Source: CAZJAH01 sp964544155 (GTDB lineage: Bacteria > Bacteroidota > Ignavibacteria > Kapaibacteriales > UBA2268). Taken from it: a DNA stretch of 30,760 bases. The notes under the pieces were generated by a model. The model searched no databases. It was not told the DNA's origin and saw only the letters and a list, made by a program, of their open reading frames with translations. The stretch's first letter is position 1. Every line of letters begins with the position of its first letter. Made by a program: the position numbers and the translations under genes. This document shows positions 1-7,040 of the stretch, piece by piece. The stretch lies in contig CAZJAH010000035.1 of NCBI GenBank assembly GCA_964544155.1, positions 1 to 30,760 of the forward strand, given 5' to 3'.

Positions 1-192
1 AATATTTTTTTATGTAAGAAAAAAAGTGGAAATATTAAAACAGAATGGCATTGCAGTTAATTAATTAACGAATAATTTCATGCAAAAAAGGGGGAATCTC
101 GGATTTGAACATTGAATTTCATATATGGTATTATCAGGAGAAAAAAATTACACCGGGTACAAAATATTTATTTTTCGGCATAAATAATAAAT

Positions 193-251
193 CCGCCGGC
201 AGGACTTAAGCGCCTTATCCGGCAGTATTCCGGGATCATATTGTCCGGCGG
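193..251 (-). terminator. Possible weak 3' structure after the response regulator gene
   Basis: The 276 bases before the first gene contain no open frame that I can support. A 7-bp inverted repeat (CCGCCGG at 193-199, CCGGCGG at 245-251) could fold downstream of the minus-strand response regulator gene. On the minus strand it is followed by an AT-rich stretch rather than a clean T tract, and the loop is long. It may be a 3'-end structure, but the call is weak. Confidence 0.2.
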
Positions 252-276
252 CAAATGGAATAATAATATTTCACAG

Positions 277-1053
277 CTAGCCGAGTCCCATGAGCCTAAT
301 CTCGCTTTCGAAGTGATCCGGGTCGAGCCTTATAAGCCAGCCTTCGCCGTAGGGGTCTTTGAGCGCGTCGTTGGGAGACTCGAGCACTTTCAGGTTTACC
401 TTAACAACTGTGCCGGATAGCGGCGACAGCAGTGATTCCGAACGGAAATCCGCAGTAAATGCCTGAAAGAAAACGCTTCCCTGCCTTAGCTGGTCGCCCT
501 CGCTGGGCAGATAGATGGTTTCTATCCGGCTTATACGATATAAAAATGGGCGTTCCGCGCCAATAAGCACTGTTCCGTCTTCCTGCTTCATCATCCAGGT
601 GAATTTCCCGATAGATTTTATCTGTTTTTCATCTTCAAAGTTTATCAGATTCTGTTTCTGTTTTCCGGCCTTATTTGAAGATTTAACAAGATCTATGGCC
701 CTGCGGACGACCTTTCTTATCTCTTCTTTTGTAAAAGGCTTGGCAATATAATCGAAGGCGCCCTGTTCCATTGCCTGGAGCGCGGTGCTGATAGTAGCGT
801 AGCCGGTAATCATTATTATAATGGGATTGTGCCCAGCTTTTTTCATTATTTTCATAAATTCAAGGCCGTCGGTTCCCGGCATCATAAGGTCGGTAAGCAC
901 TACGTGGATATGTTCATTATTCATGATATTCATGGCATCTTCAACCGACAGGGCAGCCAGGAAATTCAGGCTGCTTTCTTTTCTGAGCTGCCTTCTAAGG
1001 CTTTCTATTACAATTTCTTCGTCATCGACTACAAGCAGATTAAATTTTTCCAT
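277..1053 (-). CDS. Response regulator with C-terminal GcvH-like domain
   Basis: This 258-residue cytoplasmic protein has a receiver domain at about residues 1-125. The acidic pair is D10/D11, the phospho-acceptor D55 (VVLTDLMMPG), with T83 and K105 also in place. The C-terminal part (about 148-246) is not a DNA-binding domain. It matches glycine-cleavage H protein, ending in SPLSGTVVKVN and a DPYGEGWL motif. The lysine that carries lipoate in GcvH is replaced: by alignment from SPLSG the position is F203, with R204 beside it. The domain therefore probably serves binding or sensing rather than carrying lipoate. The gene starts one base after the histidine kinase gene ends, so the two are surely cotranscribed and probably translationally coupled. 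The output mechanism is unknown. I am sure of the domain calls and unsure of the role. Confidence 0.9.
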   Translation of the reverse strand: MEKFNLLVVDDEEIVIESLRRQLRKESSLNFLAALSVEDAMNIMNNEHIHVVLTDLMMPGTDGLEFMKIMKKAGHNPIIIMITGYATISTALQAMEQGAFDYIAKPFTKEEIRKVVRRAIDLVKSSNKAGKQKQNLINFEDEKQIKSIGKFTWMMKQEDGTVLIGAERPFLYRISRIETIYLPSEGDQLRQGSVFFQAFTADFRSESLLSPLSGTVVKVNLKVLESPNDALKDPYGEGWLIRLDPDHFESEIRLMGLG

Positions 1054-1054
1054 T

Positions 1055-2863
1055 TTATCTCTCCATTGGAAGGATTATGTTAAAACGCGCTCCACAGCCG
1101 GCGGCATTTGATACTTCGATTGTACCGCCGTGCATTTGCACTATACCCAGGCTCACGGCAAGCCCCAACCCGCTGGTGCCTTTTGTAGAAAAGAAGGGCT
1201 CGAATATTTTATCAACAATATCTTCGGGTATGCCGGGGCCGTTATCTTCAATTGTTATTCTGTAATAGGAATCCCTTCGGTCGGGGCCGTAACTGATTAG
1301 TATACGGCCTTTTCCATTCATGACGTCGGCAGAATTAAGCAGCAGATTGAGCATGACCTGGCGCATTTGGTTTATATCTATATCCAGGGCTCTGTCTTCA
1401 TCATCTTCCTGAATAATGAATTCAATATTTTTAAATTGCTTTAATTTTTTGATCAAATTAAAGGTATCATTCATTAGCCTGCTCACGGTGACCCGGCTAA
1501 AGCGGGGTTTATCCTGACGTGCAAAATCGAGCAGGTTCCTCACGATTTCCCTGCAGCGAAGGGTTTCGCGGATAATGACATCCATATCAGATGTAAGCTC
1601 GACATCATCTTCATGGTCTTCCGCGATGCCTTCCGCGTAAGCCAGTATTCCGGTAAGCGGATTGTTTATCTCATGGGCAACTCCTGCGGCAAGTTTGCCA
1701 AGGCCGGCAAGCTTTTCGTACTGAATAAGCTGGTCCTTTAGCATAACTTCATTTGTTATATCCCTGGCTATTGTGCAAACCCCTGTGATCTTGCCGCTGT
1801 AATCCATGAGCGGGAACCTTACGGTCTGGAAGTGATGGTCCTGTCCGTCAATAGGGATTATTTCTCTAAAAGTACGCGGCTTTTTATCATTAAGCACTAT
1901 GCGGTCATTTTCTTCTATTTGCTTAACCAATCCCGGGGGCAGCAGCTCTGAAGGTTTTTTACCTATGAATTCTTCCAGAGGGATCTTCATTGCTTCGGCT
2001 GTCACGGGGTTAACTATTAAGTAACGGCCTTCAGTATCCTTAATTGATATCCAGTCCTGAGCGGAATGTATAAATCTTATAAACTGCTGTTCCTGTGTTT
2101 CTATCCTGCGGTGGAGCATTACCTGCTCGGTAATGCGGTGCCATGTGATCAGTACTGATTCAACTTCATCATTTTTATTGAAAATCGGCTGGCGGTTGAT
2201 CTCCCAGTGATTTTCATCATTCGGGCGGGTCAGGCGTATAAGTTTTTGCGGCTTTCCTTCAGCATAAACCTTATTTATAAGATCCTGCTCGAGTTCGTGG
2301 TCACATTCCAGTTCAGTCCCTTCGAGCAGCGTGCAGCAGTCTTTGCCGAAAGCCTCATCCGGAGAAACTCCCGTAAATTCGGCGAATCTTCTGTTGGCCC
2401 GGAATATCGAAAATCCTTTATCCACTACAACAGCCAAATCCTCCTGGCTGTCAAAAATGCTTTGCAGGAAGTGTTTTTCATTGCGGACTATCTCTTCCAT
2501 TTCATAAAGGGCGTTCATCTGGCGGATCTGCTCCTGGCGCGCCCGCACTAAGTCCCAGAATATCTGGGCTACCTTGTGGTCTATTATCCTCATTCCCGGA
2601 TGGGCCGCGAAGAAGAGTTCGCGCGTAACTCTTTTATTCCCGGTCAGTTCGATTATCAGCTCCGGATCTTCGGTATTAATAGCCTCTCGGAAATCCGGAT
2701 AAGAATTCAACCCGATTTCTTCGGCATAAATCAGGCCCGGAGCTTCCGGGTCATTATCGCATACTGCGGTAACGTTAAGGCTCAGTTCTTTTAAAAACGA
2801 ACCGAGATCGAGCTCCAGCAGGGCTTTACATCCCTGGCCGCCGCCAACAATTAGAGTTTTCAT
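1055..2863 (-). CDS. PAS-containing sensor histidine kinase with N-terminal Rossmann-like domain
   Basis: This 602-residue soluble kinase has no membrane segment. Residues 1-105 begin with a beta strand and glycine loop (LIVGGGQG) followed by an acidic VCDND turn, as in NAD-binding or CoA-binding Rossmann folds. Two PAS domains follow, at about 128-245 and 255-375. The dimerisation/phosphorylation domain has its H box at GVAHEINNPLTG (H397). The ATPase domain has an N box around N510, a G1 box EDNGPGIP (539-546) and a G2 box SGLGLAV. It is the obvious partner of the receiver protein encoded one base downstream. With no transmembrane part it probably reads a cytoplasmic signal, perhaps a dinucleotide or acyl-CoA through the N-terminal fold and a redox or small-molecule signal through PAS. 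The ligand is inference; the kinase identity is firm. Confidence 0.92.
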   Translation of the reverse strand: MKTLIVGGGQGCKALLELDLGSFLKELSLNVTAVCDNDPEAPGLIYAEEIGLNSYPDFREAINTEDPELIIELTGNKRVTRELFFAAHPGMRIIDHKVAQIFWDLVRARQEQIRQMNALYEMEEIVRNEKHFLQSIFDSQEDLAVVVDKGFSIFRANRRFAEFTGVSPDEAFGKDCCTLLEGTELECDHELEQDLINKVYAEGKPQKLIRLTRPNDENHWEINRQPIFNKNDEVESVLITWHRITEQVMLHRRIETQEQQFIRFIHSAQDWISIKDTEGRYLIVNPVTAEAMKIPLEEFIGKKPSELLPPGLVKQIEENDRIVLNDKKPRTFREIIPIDGQDHHFQTVRFPLMDYSGKITGVCTIARDITNEVMLKDQLIQYEKLAGLGKLAAGVAHEINNPLTGILAYAEGIAEDHEDDVELTSDMDVIIRETLRCREIVRNLLDFARQDKPRFSRVTVSRLMNDTFNLIKKLKQFKNIEFIIQEDDEDRALDIDINQMRQVMLNLLLNSADVMNGKGRILISYGPDRRDSYYRITIEDNGPGIPEDIVDKIFEPFFSTKGTSGLGLAVSLGIVQMHGGTIEVSNAAGCGARFNIILPMER

Positions 2864-2922
2864 TTTAAGACCGTACTTTATTCTTTTCTAAATATTAATC
2901 AATATTTTGATAAAAATCCAAA

Positions 2923-3882
2923 TTAAAATTCACTATCTAACATTTTATTATAATCTTCAAGAAATTCATCAAGATTTCGGTAGTATTGATCCGGCCTTAT
3001 TAGGAAATGCCTTAAAATTCTGTCCAGTTGCGGGGGTATAAATGGGAGTATTTTCTTCAAATTCATTATCCTGTACTGATAAAATGCCGATCCGTCGGTC
3101 GATTGCAGTGATAGTTTTACATCATCACTGTACTTAAGGCTTTTGAGTACTATATCGAAAGTAATGATTCCTTTAGCTACTACATAAGAAACAATATTGC
3201 CGATACTCCAGAGGTCAAAGTCCGTGACATCCTGATTTAAGTCAAAATCTATCCATTTAAATTCACCGGTATCGGCATCGATAAGTATATGGTCATTTCT
3301 TATATCGCCGTGGCAGAGGCCGTTTTCATGTAATTTTTGTATGGCAGTAAATGATTCTTTAAGTTTATGAAGAATGCCCGGCAGGTCTTCATAAAAATAC
3401 TCTTCGTGCTTTTTATCGATAAGAGGTATCATCTGGAAGATGCTTTTGCCGCGTATGTAATCAAGTATCCTGCAATTATTGCCTATGCTGTCAAGTTCGG
3501 TTCGGCCCTGCATAAATCGGCTGTCACCTTTTACTAATTCCAAGGCGCGGCTTTCTTTATCCGGGCTGCGATAGCACCTGATCTTAAAAATACCTATATG
3601 AGCATAAAATTCTTCATTGAATACCGTTTTAATAATCTTTTCTTTGCCTGTGGCCAGTTCTATAACAGAAAACACCCAGTATTTAGGCTGGTCTTCTATA
3701 CCAAAGCGGGTTTCGCGCATATTCCCCCTTACGGCATAATCCACGCCGTCCAGGCGGATCACGTCGCCTTTGATTATATTCATCCAGTCAGAGGTATCCT
3801 CGACAAGCTTGAACCTGTAGGGCTTTATCTTCCAGCCGGTGACATCTTCTACCCGGTCTATTAATTGCTTATGTTCACTCAT
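2923..3882 (-). CDS. Protein-kinase-like protein
   Basis: This 319-residue protein has the C-lobe signature of the protein-kinase superfamily. The catalytic loop is HGDIRNDHI (H191, D193, N196) and the metal-binding triad DFD (D212-D214), followed by a helix-rich C-terminal part. A classical glycine-rich loop is not clear in the N-lobe. The VIELATGKEKIIKTV stretch (about 73-87) resembles the strands around the ATP-binding lysine. The first 60 residues are unlike standard Ser/Thr kinases. It could be a small-molecule or protein kinase; the substrate cannot be read from sequence. It lies 59 bases upstream of the histidine kinase gene on the same strand and just downstream of the adk terminator, so kinase, histidine kinase and response regulator probably form one transcription unit. 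Confidence 0.75.
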   Translation of the reverse strand: MSEHKQLIDRVEDVTGWKIKPYRFKLVEDTSDWMNIIKGDVIRLDGVDYAVRGNMRETRFGIEDQPKYWVFSVIELATGKEKIIKTVFNEEFYAHIGIFKIRCYRSPDKESRALELVKGDSRFMQGRTELDSIGNNCRILDYIRGKSIFQMIPLIDKKHEEYFYEDLPGILHKLKESFTAIQKLHENGLCHGDIRNDHILIDADTGEFKWIDFDLNQDVTDFDLWSIGNIVSYVVAKGIITFDIVLKSLKYSDDVKLSLQSTDGSAFYQYRIMNLKKILPFIPPQLDRILRHFLIRPDQYYRNLDEFLEDYNKMLDSEF

Positions 3883-3919
3883 TCGTGTATTTCATAATAA
3901 TAATTTCTTAAGTAAATAT

Positions 3920-3950
3920 TAAAAAAGCCGGGACGAAAATCCCGGCTTAA
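3920..3950 (-). terminator. Rho-independent terminator downstream of adk
   Basis: On the minus strand a perfect stem (AAGCCGGGA paired with TCCCGGCTT, arms 3940-3948 and 3925-3933) encloses a 6-base loop and runs into a tract of Ts (3921-3926 read in reverse). It sits between the adk stop and the start of the kinase-like gene. It therefore should separate the qmoA-to-adk transcript from the signalling genes. Confidence 0.85.
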
Positions 3951-3972
3951 ATTAATAAATATTTATCAATTT

Positions 3973-4608
3973 TTAATGTTTTCCGTTTAAAACGCCTCTT
4001 ATCCTTGAATAAACATCTTCGAGCGAGCCGACGCCATCGATCATTTCGGCCTTCGATTTATTTTTATAATACTCAATCAGCGGATAAGTCTGGTCACGGT
4101 AAACTTTCAGCCTTCTTTTAACGGTTTCTTCCTTGTCGTCATCCCTTTGGATGAGATTAGGCTCAGCTTCCTTGGGCGGCGGATTAAATATCAAATGATA
4201 AGTCTTGCCGGTGGTTTTATCCACGCGGCGGGCCGTCAGCCTTTTGATAAGCTCCTCTTCGGGTACATTCAGCACCAGGACGTGGTCGAGTTTTTCCTTC
4301 ATTTTATCTAGCAGCTTATCCAAAGCTTCTGCCTGAGGTATAGTCCTCGGGAAACCGTCTAAAATATATCCGGCATTTATTTCAGGTTTTTTTAGTTCTT
4401 TTTCGATCATATCGATTATGATATCATCGGGGACTAATTCGCCATTATCGATATATTTCTGGGCCTTTAGCCCAAGATCGGTGCCCAACTTTTTATTCGC
4501 CCTCAGTATATCACCTGTAGATAGCTGAACAACACCGAAATCGCGGCAAATTCTTTCTGCCTGAGTACCTTTTCCTGCTCCCGGCGGCCCTAGAAAAATC
4601 AGTTTCAT
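3973..4608 (-). CDS. adk: Adenylate kinase
   Basis: This enzyme interconverts ATP plus AMP and two ADP in the cytoplasm. The 211-residue length is normal for the long bacterial form. The P-loop is GPPGAGKGT (7-15), the AMP-binding region has STGDILR near 30-36 and DGFPRT at 84-89, and the LID spans roughly 127-160 with arginines at each side. The LID lacks the four zinc-binding cysteines found in many Gram-positive enzymes. The gene follows the helical-repeat protein by 75 bases and precedes a strong terminator, so it is the likely last gene of the qmoA transcript. Adenylate kinase is housekeeping, but it also recycles AMP released or consumed by APS reductase, which makes its position next to qmoAB suggestive though not proof. 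Confidence 0.97.
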   Translation of the reverse strand: MKLIFLGPPGAGKGTQAERICRDFGVVQLSTGDILRANKKLGTDLGLKAQKYIDNGELVPDDIIIDMIEKELKKPEINAGYILDGFPRTIPQAEALDKLLDKMKEKLDHVLVLNVPEEELIKRLTARRVDKTTGKTYHLIFNPPPKEAEPNLIQRDDDKEETVKRRLKVYRDQTYPLIEYYKNKSKAEMIDGVGSLEDVYSRIRGVLNGKH

Positions 4609-4683
4609 GGCTCTGACCCTTAAATTGTTATTTCTGTTAATAATGTGTAAGGAATTTAATGAAAAATTCCATTTTAAAAATAA

Positions 4684-7017
4684 TTAATAAATTCTTTTTT
4701 GAAGTTTAAGCATTTTACTCGATCTGTAAAGATCCTGCGCTTCGAATGTTCTGAACTCATTTTTTAGGCTGTTGTAATACTTCTCTGCAGTATTGCCGTC
4801 ATCAAAAATATCAACCAAACCTTCGGCCCATGTAAGCTTTTCTCTAGGCTCGGTTAATAATTTTTCTCCACGGAGATACAGCTTTTTTATTGACTCAATG
4901 GGTAATTTATGAGAGATGAGAAAATTCGCTAACCTGTAATAATCTGCACCGGTAGCGCACTTATCAGCAGCCTGCTGGTAAAGTTTGCCGGCCTTATTGC
5001 TGTCGCCAATCTGTTCAGCGCAAATCGCGATGTAGGCCATAGCAAGGTAATCTTCAGCGAGATCGGCGGCTTTTTCAAGTACAGCAGCTGTTTTGACTCC
5101 GTCACCGGGCATTTCATTGTATGCTAATGCTAAATTCGCGTATTCGTAAGCTGTGCGGGACTGGCTGTTATCAATTAGCTCTTCGGCTTTGAGCAGGTAT
5201 TTACCTGCCTGTTCACGTCCTTTATCGCCTAATTCATTTTTCGCGATTTCGGCCAGGCGGATAACATCGAAATAGAACTTTGCGCGGTCATTTACAGCCT
5301 TATCGATAAGCCGTGTCAGCCACTTTTCGTCCGCAAGGTATTTTCTTATTGCCAATGCCAGACGGCGGTAATTTTCAGGATTGAAAAATTGCCGGTCGAG
5401 AAGGCCTTCCGCGTCTTTTAATAATTTCTGAGCGTAGTATTTGTCATCAAGATCTTTAATGACTTCGTCGGTTATCTCCAGGTAATCCTTCACATAGACT
5501 GCCTTTTCTTCGCGTTTTTGCAGTTCGTCGTATTTTGACTGGTTTTCTTCGCGCTTGATGACTTTTTCGTCAACTCTTGCGACCCATTCGCTATCATCTG
5601 AAAAATACTTCCTGACTGTTTCATTAACTTTCTTTAGCTGTCCGAGGCTTGTTACTATCTCTTCGGCTTTTTCGAGAACGGGACGCGCGAAGTCTTTATC
5701 TTCCAGCACGGTCATTATCTTTTCAACAACCTTGAGGTATTCCGGTGATCCGGATGCTTCTTTAATGGCATCTTCGAGTATTTTCCCGGCGAAATCTTTA
5801 TCGTCAGTGATCTTAACAGCTTCGTCGGCAAGCTCTATATACTGATCGAATTTTACAACGGAATCTCTCGCTTTCTCGAGTATGGCTCTTGCCTTTTCTT
5901 TGTTACCGACATGCTCTTTAACCTCGGCTGCAAGAAGCGCCAGGTCCTTTGTATCCTGCATTTTCTCGCTCGCGGTTTCGAATATTTTGACAGCATATTC
6001 TTTATCACGCAGGTCGCTGAGTATGGATTTTGCCAGGCCGATATAATCTTTCGGGATAGTGATCTTTTCTTCGGCTCTGGCATAAAACTTCTTTGCAAGC
6101 TCTTTATCGCCGGCTTCTGTGGCAATGGTTTTGGCATATTCCAGCAGTTTATCTTTATCGGTGATATCGCTTAGGCCTTTTTCGTATGCATCGGCAGCTT
6201 CTTCAGCTTTTCCGAATTTAACCAGCGCTTCCGCCAGGATGATATTCTCTTCGCCGGTCATAGCAAAGTCAGCGGCGTTTTCCATCATCTCTTCTGCTTT
6301 TTCATCATTGCCGGCCAGATCTTTATAAGCAAATGCGAGCGCAACGCAATCCTTAGTGAACTGGGCTTCGTCCTCGGTTTCTTCGAGTATCTCAGATGCC
6401 CATTCTTTATCATCGAACATTTCCACGGCCTTTTTGGCAAAATCTATGTAATCAGACGGTTCGCTAAGGTATTTTTCTCCTTTTTTAAGAAATTCCTTCG
6501 CGGCTTTTTTATCGTCCTGTTCCTTAATAATGCTTTCAGCCAGCTTCACGTAATCATCGAGTGATTTGCATTCCCCTTCGACCTTTTCCAGCAGCTTATT
6601 GGCAAATTCTTCATCGCCGAGATCCTCACGTGCGTAATTGGATATCGTCAGGAACTCGTTAATTTTGGAAGCCTGTTCAGCTGCGTTTTCAAGAAGTTCG
6701 CGCCCTTTTTCCTTATCGCCGAGCCCGGCAATCACGCTGTGGCCTACCTGAGCGAATTCAAGCGGTTCGAAGCAGGCGTCTTCTGCTTCTTCGAACATCT
6801 CCTCGGCGTTGTCCTTATCATTCAGGCCTTTTGCGTATAGCTCTCCTACTTTGGCGTATTCCCCGGGGAACTGGCATTCGCCGTAAGCGCTCGCGAGCAG
6901 CTCTTTGGCGTATTCCTGATCGGCAGGCTCTTCCAGGGCCTCCTTAGCCAGCTTAACATAGTCTTCAGCGGAGGAACATTGTGCCTCTTTTGCTTGCAGC
7001 TCTTCTCTATTAGCCAT
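4684..7017 (-). CDS. Large acidic helical-repeat (TPR-like) protein
   Basis: I do not recognise a named family for this 777-residue protein. It is built almost entirely of degenerate repeats of about 35 residues, each roughly a DY-x-LA helix, a DDK or DKE turn, then an A-x-x-xLExAE helix, which is the pattern of TPR or Sel1-like solenoids. Something near 20 repeats fill the chain, with an irregular, more charged stretch around residues 480-510. It has no signal peptide and no membrane segment. The start is supported by a GGAG ribosome-binding site a few bases upstream. It begins 23 bases after qmoB and precedes adk, so it occupies the place where qmoC or hdrBC is usually found. It may be a scaffold for the flavoproteins or their partners; this is inference from position only. 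Confidence 0.8.
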   Translation of the reverse strand: MANREELQAKEAQCSSAEDYVKLAKEALEEPADQEYAKELLASAYGECQFPGEYAKVGELYAKGLNDKDNAEEMFEEAEDACFEPLEFAQVGHSVIAGLGDKEKGRELLENAAEQASKINEFLTISNYAREDLGDEEFANKLLEKVEGECKSLDDYVKLAESIIKEQDDKKAAKEFLKKGEKYLSEPSDYIDFAKKAVEMFDDKEWASEILEETEDEAQFTKDCVALAFAYKDLAGNDEKAEEMMENAADFAMTGEENIILAEALVKFGKAEEAADAYEKGLSDITDKDKLLEYAKTIATEAGDKELAKKFYARAEEKITIPKDYIGLAKSILSDLRDKEYAVKIFETASEKMQDTKDLALLAAEVKEHVGNKEKARAILEKARDSVVKFDQYIELADEAVKITDDKDFAGKILEDAIKEASGSPEYLKVVEKIMTVLEDKDFARPVLEKAEEIVTSLGQLKKVNETVRKYFSDDSEWVARVDEKVIKREENQSKYDELQKREEKAVYVKDYLEITDEVIKDLDDKYYAQKLLKDAEGLLDRQFFNPENYRRLALAIRKYLADEKWLTRLIDKAVNDRAKFYFDVIRLAEIAKNELGDKGREQAGKYLLKAEELIDNSQSRTAYEYANLALAYNEMPGDGVKTAAVLEKAADLAEDYLAMAYIAICAEQIGDSNKAGKLYQQAADKCATGADYYRLANFLISHKLPIESIKKLYLRGEKLLTEPREKLTWAEGLVDIFDDGNTAEKYYNSLKNEFRTFEAQDLYRSSKMLKLQKRIY

Positions 7018-7040
7018 TTTTACTCCGGTATATTTTATTT

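Noticed and set aside
1..276. tRNA-like GGATTTGAAC segment near 110
   Set aside because: No acceptor stem or anticodon arm can be built around it.
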